Below, one piece after another: positions 27,183-36,144 of a stretch of DNA of 39,622 nucleotides (its first letter is position 1; each line of letters starts with the position of its first letter). The notes under the pieces were generated by a model, which worked only from the letters and a program-made list of their open reading frames with translations, searched no databases and was not told the DNA's origin. The stretch spans positions 1 through 39,622 of the forward strand of contig CAZSWR010000024.1 in the NCBI GenBank assembly GCA_964610885.1, read 5' to 3'. A program made the translations under genes and the position numbers. Origin of the DNA: CAZSWR01 sp964610885. GTDB taxonomy: Bacteria; Bacteroidota; Ignavibacteria; Kapaibacteriales; UBA2268.

Positions 27183-27497
27183 GAGTGCCTCCGCACTATT
27201 ATGAAAAGAATTTCATTTTTCAATTATTTCGATAAATAATATAATAAATAAATTAATACGAAATCAAAAAAAAATTTATGATATGGGCTATTCTTTTGCG
27301 AGCCTGCTATTAGTATTCAACTCCTTCGGCGTTTGATCTCGGCTTCGTAAGATCTATTCAACCTTCCGAAGTTTTTTTTACTGAGTTGGCGAGGATAATT
27401 ATGCTGCTTTGAACCTTCGGAAGTTCATATGTATCGAAAAAAATCGAATCTCAATATTCATTATCTGCTAATATTTCATATGGTTATCAACAACACA

Positions 27498-27603
27498 CCC
27501 CTAAATCCCCTCTTCCTAGAGGGGACTTTAAAAACCATTTTATGTTACACTAATTATATATTTAGATGGATCCTTATCCCCTCTAATAAGAGAGGGTTAG
27601 GGG
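27498..27603. repeat. 106-bp imperfect inverted repeat
   Basis: The ends CCCCTAAATCCCCTCTTCC (27498 onward) and AAGAGAGGGTTAGGGG (ending 27603) are near reverse complements, each forming its own smaller hairpin with AGAGGGG or CCCCTCT. The style resembles the 134-bp repeat close by. There is no gene inside. Probably a small palindromic intergenic element. Confidence 0.6.
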
Positions 27604-27815
27604 ATGTTTCACGCAATCAGATTGACACGCTTAGATTTTTTAGTATAGTTTCTGCTTCTTTGTTGTAAGAACGGCGCCCAAACAAAGCGAAATTGAACCC
27701 CAAAACACTTCGACGCCAAATTCAATCAAGAGGAGATTCCCGTATTCGCGGGAATGACATGTGAGAGCAGGGAATGAAATAATCCCAAATTGTTCATTAA
27801 AATCTGACAAATTTG

Positions 27816-27949
27816 CTATACCCTCATCCCCGGCCCTTCTCCCGCCGGGAGAAGGGAGTAAGAAAGTGTGTTTTGTTGGAAGTCCCTTTCGCCCTTTGGG
27901 AGAAAGGGATTTAGGGATTGAGGGTTTTTCTAACGCACAATTGGGGATA
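27816..27949 (-). repeat. 134-bp dispersed repeat, copy 2
   Basis: The reverse complement matches 621-754 with about eight differences and no gaps. It is in the opposite orientation to copy 1, 27 kb away. In this copy the second hairpin reads CTCCC-GGC-GGGAG, so the stem is longer than in copy 1. Confidence 0.85.
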
Positions 27950-27964
27950 ATTCATTCCACCAAC

Positions 27965-28003
27965 AAAAAAGGCTGCCCGATCCGAGAGAGGAAAGGGCAG
28001 CCT
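27965..28003 (-). terminator. Intrinsic terminator of the TPR/DUF3467 operon
   Basis: On the minus strand a perfect 9-bp stem AGGCTGCCC/GGGCAGCCT (28003-27995 with 27978-27970) is followed by a T run (27970-27965). It begins 25 bases after the DUF3467 stop codon. Confidence 0.9.
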
Positions 28004-28027
28004 GTGGGCAGTAAGTCCGTCCGCTAT

Positions 28028-28348
28028 TTAGTTCACTTTGGGCATTCCATTGATGCCGGGGAACATGTTGGGCTGGCGGTCGGTGGCAATTTCGCCGAAC
28101 TGTTGTTCGTATTTCTGCACGTTGTCGATAATGGCGTTCATCAACATTTTTGCGTGTTGGGGCGTCATAATGATACGGGCATGGACGCGAGCCTTCGGCA
28201 CGCCTGGCATTAGCCTTGTGAAGTCGAATACGAATTCGGCGGGCGAATGCGAAATAATTGCCAAGTTTGAATAAATACCTTCAGCTTCTTTTTCGCCCAA
28301 TTCGATATTGAGCTGCTGCGGTTGTTGTTCTGGTTTTTTGTCAGCCAT
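28028..28348 (-). CDS. DUF3467 family protein
   Basis: A 106-residue cytosolic protein. The core, with EGIYSNLAIISHSPAEFVFD, then LMPGVPKARVHARI and TPQHAKMLMNAI, is the hallmark of DUF3467, a small widespread family of unknown function in Bacteroidota and relatives. The N-terminus is Lys/Gln/Pro-rich and probably unstructured. Start ATG 28348 is chosen over an in-frame TTG 12 bases upstream; GGAA lies 6-9 bases before it. It begins 14 bases after the stop of the TPR protein gene and shares its transcript and terminator. No function can be given from the sequence. Confidence 0.88.
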   Translation of the reverse strand: MADKKPEQQPQQLNIELGEKEAEGIYSNLAIISHSPAEFVFDFTRLMPGVPKARVHARIIMTPQHAKMLMNAIIDNVQKYEQQFGEIATDRQPNMFPGINGMPKVN

Positions 28349-28362
28349 TTTGATTTCCAATG

Positions 28363-29949
28363 TTATTTGTTGAATTTTTCAAATTTTGCTTGCCATTTGG
28401 CATATTCTTCATCGTTTTTCATATTGTCATAGATTTTCAGCATTTTCCCATAGTAATCCATAAGGTTAGCTTCGGGGATCTTCGATTCCAAGGCAACCAT
28501 TTTGTTAAGCATTGCAGTTGCTTTTGCTTCGTCTTTTGTTGCTTTGTAGAGTTCATAAATATCGAACATCAGCGAGAAGTCTTGTGAGAATTTGGCATTC
28601 ATTGCTTTTTCCAGAAGCTCGAGCGATTGTTTCACGTATGGATCGTATTCTTCGGGTCTGGCTTTGTATTCTTTTTCAGCGGCTTTGGCGGCTTCGGCTT
28701 CTTTTTTCTGTTTCTCTTGGATAATGGCTGCTTTGTTTTTGTATGTTGCGCCAAGGTTTCTCCAGATCAGAGGATTGAGCGAATCAACTTTGAATTGGAG
28801 TGATTTTTCGTAGTTTGTGATAGCTTCGTCAAATTTACCGAATTCGAGGCACATATCGGCATATTTCATATAGTAACGCGGATTGTTCGGGAAGCGTTGA
28901 ATGATCTCTGTTACATATTTCAAGGCCTCTTCGGGTTTCTTTGCCATTTGGTAGAAGGAAACGATATACTCATTTGCTTGCTGTTCGTTCGGATCGATTG
29001 TGATAACTGCCTTAAGGGCATTAGCTGCTTTAATGTAGTCAGGCTCTTTTTTAACGAAGTAAGCATTTGCAAATTGGAAATACGGGTCGGTATCCATAGT
29101 TACAGCGTTCATATATTGGTCGGCTCTTGTGTGGGGCACTTTGCTGTCCTTCACCACTTTCCAACCGATAACTTTATAGTCTTTCTTTGTATAGTCGCCT
29201 TGGGAATAGATCAAGGTCTTGCGCATTCCGTTCGGGACTACGTCGATAATACAAGAGTCATTCTTATTCGAGGTTGTCGCATTAGTAATGAGTGGTTTGT
29301 CCGGTGCGGTATAGTTTTTCATTGCTTTCAACATTTCTTCGCGGGGCATGTTCAGGTACAGGCCATTTTTCTGTGCAAAATCCAAATTGGGTTTGTCCGC
29401 TTTGGCGAATTTTTCGTAAGCTGCGATTGCTGTTTCGATGTAGCTTTCTTTCTTGTCGTTCTGATAGACGGCCATGTTGATATTGCCGATCATATAGACT
29501 GATGACGCAAACTCCGGTTCGATCTGCGTGAAATTATTGACGATAGTCGTAATCGAATCCACGTAGGCAATATCTTTTGTTTTCACATACGAAGAAAAAT
29601 AAGACCAAGCTGTGTTGTATGCCATAGCGGCAATATTGAACCTAAGCGCGTCGTTGTTGAGGCCGGCTTTGCCCTCGGGTGTTTTGAATTTCTTTTCGCA
29701 ATCGATGAACAATGCGGCGGCGCTATAGTACTTTTGCAGTTCGAAGTATGTTTGAATTTTCAGAATCATTGCCTCTTCGTTGGCGGGGTTCCGAGAGATT
29801 TCTTTCTCGATGTAATCCAATGCTTTGCGATAGTCCTTGTTTGAATAAGCAATCTTAGCCGTCGTGAACTCGGGCGATGCGCATTGGAAGCCTTGCGTCA
29901 GTATTGTACCCATAGCAAGGAACAGAATTAATGTAAGGTACCTTTTCAC
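28363..29949 (-). CDS. Exported tetratricopeptide-repeat protein
   Basis: A 528-residue protein with a signal peptide (MKRYLTLILFLAMGTILTQG) followed by FQCAS; C23 might be a lipidation site, but the lipobox is not canonical. TPR-like helix pairs are clear at about 35-95 (YSNKDYRKALDYIEKEISRN) and 280-400 (ANALKAVITIDPNEQQAN, RNLGATYKN). An Ala/Lys/Glu-rich helical stretch of about 25 residues near 400-425 breaks the repeats. TPRs usually hold protein partners, here in the periplasm or at the outer membrane. It starts at GTG 29949 with AGGAGT 7 bases upstream. The next gene is DUF3467 in the same operon. The partner is unknown. Confidence 0.85.
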   Translation of the reverse strand: MKRYLTLILFLAMGTILTQGFQCASPEFTTAKIAYSNKDYRKALDYIEKEISRNPANEEAMILKIQTYFELQKYYSAAALFIDCEKKFKTPEGKAGLNNDALRFNIAAMAYNTAWSYFSSYVKTKDIAYVDSITTIVNNFTQIEPEFASSVYMIGNINMAVYQNDKKESYIETAIAAYEKFAKADKPNLDFAQKNGLYLNMPREEMLKAMKNYTAPDKPLITNATTSNKNDSCIIDVVPNGMRKTLIYSQGDYTKKDYKVIGWKVVKDSKVPHTRADQYMNAVTMDTDPYFQFANAYFVKKEPDYIKAANALKAVITIDPNEQQANEYIVSFYQMAKKPEEALKYVTEIIQRFPNNPRYYMKYADMCLEFGKFDEAITNYEKSLQFKVDSLNPLIWRNLGATYKNKAAIIQEKQKKEAEAAKAAEKEYKARPEEYDPYVKQSLELLEKAMNAKFSQDFSLMFDIYELYKATKDEAKATAMLNKMVALESKIPEANLMDYYGKMLKIYDNMKNDEEYAKWQAKFEKFNK

Positions 29950-30190
29950 GTATATACTCCTAAAATAAACTTTAATAATTTTCTAATTAAAGGAAAATGA
30001 TTTTGACTCATTTATCCTTTCGTCATACACTTTCCTTTTAATTGAGTGGCTGCCGCCACCTTTGTCCAAGTCTCAATGTTATAGATTGATTATTTTAAAA
30101 AAAAGTTACAACTTTTTTTAGCTTTGTGCCACACAGAAAACAAACCAAGGCCAGCGCTTGATTTGCCGGCCTTGGTATATGATCAGTGAG
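29950..30190. other. Promoter region of the TPR gene and end of the PLD-like gene
   Basis: About 240 AT-rich bases containing the terminator at 30138-30176. No gene is seen. Confidence 0.5.
30138..30176 (-). terminator. Intrinsic terminator of the PLD-like gene
   Basis: On the minus strand ACCAAGGCC (30176-30168) pairs with GGCCTTGGT (30152-30144), followed by TTGTTTT. It lies 15 bases after the stop codon. Confidence 0.75.
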
Positions 30191-32509
30191 TTATTTAACG
30201 ACTACGATCGGGCATGCCGAACGATTGCCGTCGGCGTTGAGCACCAAGTAATAAGCACCCGTAGCGAAGCCCGAGAAATCGAAATCGACGGCGTGGCGCG
30301 AGTCCTCGCCGATGCCTTTTGTAACGGTGGCCACGAATTGACCCATTTCGTTATAAATCGAGAGTTCATATTTGGAACCGCTCTTCACGTCGAAAACGAT
30401 CGTCGAGATGCCGCTGGCCGGATTCGGTTGGGCCGAGAAGCTGCCGCGAATGGCCGAAGGTTCTTCTGTGGCATTGTAGCCGGGGACGATAAAATCGCCG
30501 GTACCGCCCAATTCGTTGTATCTTTTCTTGAATTCTTGCATGTATTGGTTCGCAATCAAAGCGTCCGAGATGATCAGTGTATTTTCATCATTTTTCGAGT
30601 TTGCAGCGCCGGACCAGTTGTGCGAGCCGGTGATCACTGTCGGTTTGCTCGTCAGATACGAAGCGTCCACGATGCCGTATTTGTGGTGAATGATTCCGCC
30701 GGCAGGGGCAATCTTGCGATAGTTAAATACTTCTCCGTTGGAGAGCCAATATTTGGCCTGCGAACCAGTCGTGTCGTCGAAAATGCCACGAAGTTTGACG
30801 CCTTGGTTTTTGATTCTGTTCGAGATTTCGATTCCGATAACGCTCGAAGTGAACGCATATTGAGAGAAATAAATGGTCGAATCGGCAGAAGTCATTTCGT
30901 TTTTGATGTAGGTTTCCGTTCCGTCGGAGGGCGAGAAATAGCAGCGCACGTCGCGGCCACCGATCGAGAAGAAGTGTTGCGTGTTGTCAGTCTTCGATGC
31001 GCCAAATTTGGCATTTTCCGGGTTGGGGTCTTCTGTATCGGATCCCCACATTTCTTCGAATTCCTGGGTGTATGCACGGGCAAGAGCGTAATCATTGATT
31101 TCGACCACGTTGTTCAGCGCCAACGAAGAATTTGCCGACGAAAGGTTCCACGAACCGGTCCACACCCAATCGTTGAGTTTGTTTTCGTCGCGGCCGTCGG
31201 TAACGATAAATTTGTTGTGCATGATCGAATCGGTACGGCGGGAGATTTTAATGCCTTTCGATGTCCAATCTGAAATGAGTGAGGCGTTGAAATCGTGGTT
31301 CACGACGACGCGCACCTTCACGCCACGATCCTTAGCCGAGATAATGGCATTGGAGATGTCGTAAGCATTGTCGAGCGAATAGATTGCCATATCGAGCGAA
31401 TAGACGGAAGAATTGATTCTGCTGATGAGCAAGTCTGCAAACTTAGCGTCGCCTTTGGCTTCGTTGTCCTTGATTGCAACTGTCTTATCGACCGAGCCGT
31501 TGAAATATACATTGACCGTGCCCTGCTGTGGGTTGTCCGAAGGAGTTACGAATGGGAACTTCTCCGAGCGGGACTCAGCATCGTTATTGACTGAGAAAAC
31601 TTGATAATAGTACTGGGTGGAGGGTTGAAGCCCGAAAGCAGTTATGCTATGCGTTGTAGTTGATTCGTCGGTCTGCTTGAATCCAACCAGATTATCATTC
31701 GCATCCCAATACTTAATACCGGTTGTTCCGGCGCGAGCAGTCGTAAAGTTTGCAGTAAAGCCAATCGGATTGATTCCGGAAAGGGTTACCGGAGGCATGA
31801 TGATGGGACCTTTGTCCGAAAGGATGTCCGTGATGAAGCGGGGCATGATTTGGTAGCCGCGCGGATCGCTCCACGGCGGAGTCTTGACTGCTGTATAATA
31901 GCCGAGGGCGCCAATCAGATCGAATGTGTCCTTGGAAACGGGTTGGCCGACGATATTGGTGGTGGCGTTGATACGCATATCCATCGTGTCGATGCCGTCT
32001 GTCAATTTGTAATTTGTTCCACCGGCCCATTTCCCTGTCGGGCTGGTCGTAATCATCCAAACTTTGTTGATCCTGAGGAGAGCGCCTTCGTATTGTTCGA
32101 AGCCGTCCCAAGCCTGGCCTTTGACCTGGGCAATAGTAACGACTGTCGGATTGGCAGCGCAGCCGTTGGCAACGATTGACGAACTGGTTAGAGTTCCGAT
32201 TTCGGTTAAGCCTTGGTACATAGTTACCAAGCCAGTCAGTATTACTGAATCTCCGATCGCGACGCTTCCGGCAAATTTCTTGTCGTAAATTGCAACGCCG
32301 GCTGTTGCGTCCTGAATGTAGGCCGTGCCGCCGAACTCGTTGGCTACCGTAACGACGCCCGTCAAGGTAACGGTTTCGCCCTTAAGGTACGATTCGCCAT
32401 TTTCATCGTTCTGGCGAACTTGCGAAATAGGAGTGATTTCTGCACTCGCTTGCGATACGGCAAACGTGAAAGCCAAGGCTATGCCCAGACTGAGTAGTAG
32501 TTTCTTCAT
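30191..32509 (-). CDS. Secreted phospholipase D/nuclease-like protein with OB-fold region and T9SS domain
   Basis: A 772-residue exported enzyme. A signal peptide covers about 1-23 (VSQASA before EITP). Residues 25-230 look like two OB-fold units (GETVTLTGVVTVAN, TAYIQDATAGVAIYD, then YEGALLRINKV), as in extracellular nucleases. A fibronectin type III-like domain spans about 235-325. The PLD part has two HKD motifs: HNKFIVTD (H431, K433, D438) with GSWNLSSAN, and HHKYGIVD (H608, K610, D615) with GSHNWSGAAN. The last 85 residues are a T9SS type A-like domain (QPNPASGISTIVF, SIYNEMGQFV, CPIVVVK). With both HKD motifs intact it should be an active phosphodiesterase; nucleic acid as substrate is inferred from the OB-fold part. 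Start ATG 32509 follows AGAGAGAAAG. Confidence 0.9.
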   Translation of the reverse strand: MKKLLLSLGIALAFTFAVSQASAEITPISQVRQNDENGESYLKGETVTLTGVVTVANEFGGTAYIQDATAGVAIYDKKFAGSVAIGDSVILTGLVTMYQGLTEIGTLTSSSIVANGCAANPTVVTIAQVKGQAWDGFEQYEGALLRINKVWMITTSPTGKWAGGTNYKLTDGIDTMDMRINATTNIVGQPVSKDTFDLIGALGYYTAVKTPPWSDPRGYQIMPRFITDILSDKGPIIMPPVTLSGINPIGFTANFTTARAGTTGIKYWDANDNLVGFKQTDESTTTHSITAFGLQPSTQYYYQVFSVNNDAESRSEKFPFVTPSDNPQQGTVNVYFNGSVDKTVAIKDNEAKGDAKFADLLISRINSSVYSLDMAIYSLDNAYDISNAIISAKDRGVKVRVVVNHDFNASLISDWTSKGIKISRRTDSIMHNKFIVTDGRDENKLNDWVWTGSWNLSSANSSLALNNVVEINDYALARAYTQEFEEMWGSDTEDPNPENAKFGASKTDNTQHFFSIGGRDVRCYFSPSDGTETYIKNEMTSADSTIYFSQYAFTSSVIGIEISNRIKNQGVKLRGIFDDTTGSQAKYWLSNGEVFNYRKIAPAGGIIHHKYGIVDASYLTSKPTVITGSHNWSGAANSKNDENTLIISDALIANQYMQEFKKRYNELGGTGDFIVPGYNATEEPSAIRGSFSAQPNPASGISTIVFDVKSGSKYELSIYNEMGQFVATVTKGIGEDSRHAVDFDFSGFATGAYYLVLNADGNRSACPIVVVK

Positions 32510-33051
32510 CTTTCTCTCTACTAATGTTTTATAAAATAACAATTTTTCAATATATATAAAGTAAAATGTATATCAAAACCAAACTACAAAATTATCATAT
32601 TAAACCGACTTACGAAATTTTTTTTTCTTAAATAAAAAAGAATTTGAAAAACAACCATAGGATTTTCAGCGTTTGCAAGCGGATTGGAACCTTTTGGAAA
32701 GATGAAGAATGTGTCTTGGTTGATACGAAGATATGCCACACCTCCGAGGTTTGGCAAATCTATGCGCATACGCCTTCCACTTATACTTTCCACTCCCCCG
32801 TCTCCCGATTTCCCCAGCTTACGAGCTGGGGCTATTCATATTCAACCCCTTCGGGGTTGGTTTATTGCCGATTATATGGGCGGATTTGGACCCCCTACAT
32901 TGCTCACCACATGATTCAATCACAATAATCAAACGAATCATAGTTCAGACAATCACCACATCAAAATATCAAAAGGCAGGTTTGGAGCCTGCCCTTACTG
33001 TTTATTTGTGTTTTTGCATTGTTGCAAATCTCAAACTATTTCCGCATTCGC
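32510..33051. other. Intergenic stretch carrying composite repeat copy B
   Basis: This 542-base gap lies between two minus-strand genes. The first 130 bases are very AT-rich and should hold the PLD-like gene's promoter. The rest is mostly the composite repeat at 32734-32997. Short open frames in it are translations of the repeat and are not believed. Confidence 0.6.
32734..32997 (-). repeat. Composite dispersed repeat, copy B
   Basis: Read on the minus strand this has the same module order as copy A at 19201-19424: a GGGCAGGCTCCAAACCTGCC hairpin, TGATGTGGTGATT, GTCTGAACTATGATTCG with TTTGATTATTGTGATT, AACCAACCCCGAAGGGGTTG with AATATGAAT, a CCCCAGCTCGTAAGCTGGGG hairpin, CGGGAGAC, and TGCCAAACCTCGGAGGTGTGGCA. 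Hairpin stems are conserved while their sequences differ, as expected of structure under selection or of modular insertion. Confidence 0.75.
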
Positions 33052-34701
33052 CTAATGCCTGCCTCTCTCGGCTGTGCCGTCGATGGCAAGGACTCGGCGG
33101 TAGGTGTTCGGCGAGAGCAATCGGGCAGCTGTCCTGACGTAGCGGTCGGCCGTGAGCGAACGCGCTATCAGTTGCCTTTCGGTCAGGAAGCGGCTTGCAA
33201 TTTCGTAGTCGAGGAATTTTTTGATAGTTTTCCTGTATTTCCAGACGGGGTTTGTCTCTTCGGATTTCATTCTTTTGTGCAGGTCATCGATCATTTTCAC
33301 GGTTTTCTTCGAGAATGACTCGTTCTTCGCGATCAGTTTGAGCGCTTGGAGGTGTTTGGTCATTTGCGATTTATAATCGATTTCTTTGGATTCGACATAT
33401 TTAATGAATCGCTCCAAAATTCTGTCGTCCACCTCGAAATTGCTCGGCAGGGACGAAATTGAAGATGTGAATTCTGAAGCGAACCCGAAGAACATATCAT
33501 TCTTGAGCAATTCGGTGATGAATTCGGGATATATCTCGTTCGTAACGGACGAGTCCGGTTCGATACCTTTGGATTCGACGACTTTCCGCCCGTTCAGCGA
33601 ATAGAAGTAATTATCTCTTTCGTGTGAATTTTTCTTTTTCTTGTCGTATTCGACTTTTTGAATGCAACGGCCGGACGGAGTGTAGTATTTGGCAGTTGTC
33701 ATTTTCAAATTTGTTTTGTATGGCATATCGAAAATTGACTGCACCAATCCCTTGCCAAAGGAGCGCTCGCCCACGATCACGCCGCGGTCCAGGTCCTGCA
33801 CGGCACCGGCCACGACTTCGCTGGCGCTTGCGCTGTATCCGTCGATTAGGACGGCCAGCGGAATATTGCTATCGATGGGCCGAGAAACTGATTTATAGAT
33901 CCTATCCTCGCGGAACCCACGGCCTCTCGTTGTTACGATTTGCGCGCCGGGCTGTAGGAACGCTTCGCAAGTGGAGACAGCCGCTTCGAGCAATCCGCCC
34001 GGATTCCCACGCAGGTCCAGAATGATCGATTTCACTCCATCGCGGTGGATCAGCTCGCCAAGCGCCACTCGCACTTCGTCGCCAGTTCGGCGGGAGAAGC
34101 GGTCTAGCTTGATATAGCCAATCGAATCGAAAACCACGCCCGAATACGAAATATTGTTAACGCGAATCTCTTCGCGGGTCAGTTTGAAATGCAGAGTGTC
34201 CGATACGCCATCGCGGAGCACCCAGACGTCTGCCTTGGAGCCTGCCTTGCCGGATGTGTAGCGTTTCAGGTCGTCATTAGTCAAGTATAGCACGTTCGAG
34301 GTGTCGATGCGTAGCAATCGGTCGCCTATGCGAATGCCCTGCCGGCCGGCAGAGAATCCGTCGTGGACGCCGACGATCGTCAGCATACTATCGCGCACGC
34401 CCACAGTGATACCGAACCCGACATAGGCGCCGTTCGTTATGAAATCGATATCGTCTGTGTGGTCTTCGTCTATGAAGACTGTATAAGGATCCAGCGAAGA
34501 AAGCATACCATTGATGCCGTCTGCCATCAGATCTTCGGGGTCAACGTCCGAGACGTAATTGTTGGCTACCTCCCGGAACACAGCCCCAAACACTTCGAAT
34601 GATTTATTTATTTTATAATAGTACTCGTCTGTAAAGGACATCAGCAGCACCGTAGTGCCAATGACGGCGATTGCAATGGCGGCAAATCGTTTGTGTTTCA
34701 T
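33052..34701 (-). CDS. C-terminal processing protease (S41 family, CtpA/Prc-like)
   Basis: A periplasmic serine protease anchored by an N-terminal hydrophobic segment (about residues 7-22). A PDZ domain covers about 93-175 (GFGITVGVRD, AGRQGIRIGDRLLRI). The catalytic core has LDLRGNPGGLLEAAV (228-242), the nucleophilic Ser in GYSASASEVVAGA (288-300) and the general-base K317 in GERSFGKGLVQS. At 549 residues it is longer than typical CtpA. The extra C-terminal 150 residues are helical and Lys/Glu-rich, like those seen in Bacteroidota-group members. It is 21 bases downstream of glyS on the same strand, so the two are probably co-transcribed. Likely roles are quality control and processing of envelope proteins; the native substrate is unknown. 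Confidence 0.94.
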   Translation of the reverse strand: MKHKRFAAIAIAVIGTTVLLMSFTDEYYYKINKSFEVFGAVFREVANNYVSDVDPEDLMADGINGMLSSLDPYTVFIDEDHTDDIDFITNGAYVGFGITVGVRDSMLTIVGVHDGFSAGRQGIRIGDRLLRIDTSNVLYLTNDDLKRYTSGKAGSKADVWVLRDGVSDTLHFKLTREEIRVNNISYSGVVFDSIGYIKLDRFSRRTGDEVRVALGELIHRDGVKSIILDLRGNPGGLLEAAVSTCEAFLQPGAQIVTTRGRGFREDRIYKSVSRPIDSNIPLAVLIDGYSASASEVVAGAVQDLDRGVIVGERSFGKGLVQSIFDMPYKTNLKMTTAKYYTPSGRCIQKVEYDKKKKNSHERDNYFYSLNGRKVVESKGIEPDSSVTNEIYPEFITELLKNDMFFGFASEFTSSISSLPSNFEVDDRILERFIKYVESKEIDYKSQMTKHLQALKLIAKNESFSKKTVKMIDDLHKRMKSEETNPVWKYRKTIKKFLDYEIASRFLTERQLIARSLTADRYVRTAARLLSPNTYRRVLAIDGTAERGRH

Positions 34702-34722
34702 CGATCGAAACTAACAATTAGT

Positions 34723-36144
34723 TTAGAACATCGTTTTCTCTGCAATGAACAGTTTCAATTTATCAATCGAAATTCTTTCCTGAGCCATCGTGTCTCTCGA
34801 GCGCACGGTTACGGTTTGGTCCTCGAGGGATTGCCCGTCCACCGTGATGCAGAAGGGCGTGCCTACCTCGTCTTGACGGCGATAGCGGCGGCCTATTGCA
34901 CCGGAAGTATCGTATTGAACTTTATAGTTTTGCTGCAAATCTTTGTAGATCTTCGTGGCCAGCTCTGGCATCCCGTCTTTGTTCACGAGCGGGAAAACTG
35001 CGGCCGTAATGGGAGCCAATCGCGGATGGAAACGCATAACGACGCGCTTCTCGGCGTTACCCTTCTCGTCTGCCACTTCCTCTTCGTCGTAAGCATTGCA
35101 GAGGAAAGCCATCATGCCGCGTGTGGCGCCGGCAGAGGTTTCGACGACGAACGGCACGAAACGGTCGCCCGTAACTGTATCGACGTATTCGAGCTTTTTG
35201 CCGGAGAATTCCTGATGGCGTTTCAAATCGAAATCCGTACGCGAATGGATACCCTCGATTTCGCCCCAGCCGAACGGGAACAGGAACTCGATGTCCACGG
35301 CGCGGTTGGCGTAGTGCGCCAGTTTCTCGTGGTCTTTGAAGCGGATGCTTTCGGCCTTCATGCCGTGCTCCAGATACCAATTGCGGCGTTGCTCTTTCCA
35401 GTACTCGTAATTTTCGATTTCGGTTCCGGGTTTGCAGAAGTATTGCATTTCCATCTGCTCGAATTCGCGGACGCGGAACAGGAAGTTCTTCGTATTGATC
35501 TCGTTACGGAACGCCTTGCCAATCTGCGCGATGCCGAACGGCACCTTCTGGCGGGCAGTGTCCATCACGTTCTTGAAATTCACGAAGATGCCCTGAGCGG
35601 TTTCGGGGCGCATATAGACGGCTGCGGACGAATCCTCGACCGGGCCGATGAAAGTCTTGAACATCAGGTTGAAATTGCGCACCTCTGTCCAATCGAAAGT
35701 GCCGTTGGCAGGATCGGGGATTTGGTACTGCATAATGATATTGTAGTAATCAACATTCTCTTGCGCGTGTTCCAATTTGGCTTCGATTTCGTCCGCCAGT
35801 TCGGTTTTCTTCTTCGAGCGCATTTTGTCTATAAACTCTTCGATCAGGTTGTCGGCGCGGTAGCGGGCCTTTGTGGTTTTGTTGTCGATCATCGGGTCGG
35901 AGAACTGGGCGGTGTGGCCGCTTGCCTCCCAGACGCGCGGGTGCATCAGGATCGAGGCATCGATGCCCTCGACGTTGTCCCGGAAAGTCATCGAGCGCCA
36001 CCAGGCCTGTTTGATATTGTTGAACAGCTCGACGCCGAGCGGGCCGAAGTCCCAGCAACCGTTGAGTCCGCCATAAATTTCTGAAGATTGGAAAACGAAT
36101 CCTCTGCGCTTTGCAAGCGAAATTATTGTATCTAATTTAACCAT
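34723..36144 (-). CDS. glyS: Glycyl-tRNA synthetase, alpha2 type
   Basis: A class II aminoacyl-tRNA synthetase that charges tRNA-Gly in the cytosol. It is the single-chain dimeric form, not the alpha2beta2 type of E. coli. Seen are the N-terminal signature GFVFQSSEIYGGLNGCWDFG (15-34), RPETAQGIFVNFK (179-191), motif 2 FRNEI (212-216) with FEQMEMQYF (228-236), and motif 3 around ETSAGATRG with R342. The anticodon-binding domain (about 365-465) ends in LKLFIAEK. The length of 473 fits the bacterial form. AAGGTAG lies just before the ATG at 36144. ctpA-like protease follows 21 bases downstream. Confidence 0.96.
   Translation of the reverse strand: MVKLDTIISLAKRRGFVFQSSEIYGGLNGCWDFGPLGVELFNNIKQAWWRSMTFRDNVEGIDASILMHPRVWEASGHTAQFSDPMIDNKTTKARYRADNLIEEFIDKMRSKKKTELADEIEAKLEHAQENVDYYNIIMQYQIPDPANGTFDWTEVRNFNLMFKTFIGPVEDSSAAVYMRPETAQGIFVNFKNVMDTARQKVPFGIAQIGKAFRNEINTKNFLFRVREFEQMEMQYFCKPGTEIENYEYWKEQRRNWYLEHGMKAESIRFKDHEKLAHYANRAVDIEFLFPFGWGEIEGIHSRTDFDLKRHQEFSGKKLEYVDTVTGDRFVPFVVETSAGATRGMMAFLCNAYDEEEVADEKGNAEKRVVMRFHPRLAPITAAVFPLVNKDGMPELATKIYKDLQQNYKVQYDTSGAIGRRYRRQDEVGTPFCITVDGQSLEDQTVTVRSRDTMAQERISIDKLKLFIAEKTMF

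Larger units (their letters stand above)
27183..28027. other. 845-base intergenic stretch with several repeats
   Basis: This is the longest gap in the window, upstream of the giant-protein gene. It holds two AACCTTCCGAAGTT/AACCTTCGGAAGTT segments (about 27360 and 27413), an imperfect inverted repeat at 27498-27603, and copy 2 of the 134-bp repeat at 27816-27949. The DUF3467 terminator lies at its right end. A frame of 79 codons at 27429-27668 lies over repeat sequence and is not believed. The AT-rich part at 27200-27280 should hold the giant gene's promoter. Confidence 0.6.

Noticed and set aside
27429..27668. 79-codon plus-strand frame
   Set aside because: It overlaps the palindromic repeat at 27498-27603 and reads through it, so it is a translation of repeat DNA.
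30158..31273. Open frame of 371 codons on the plus strand
   Set aside because: It lies antisense inside the PLD-like gene, whose motifs are clear. The translation has no family features, and long antisense frames here follow from the codon choice of the real gene.
30191..32509. PLD-like protein as an anti-phage defence nuclease
   Set aside because: The signal peptide and T9SS-type domain place it outside the cell, and no defence gene is adjacent.
34693..36084. Open frame of 463 codons on the plus strand
   Set aside because: It is antisense to glyS, which has all class II synthetase motifs, so it is a shadow.
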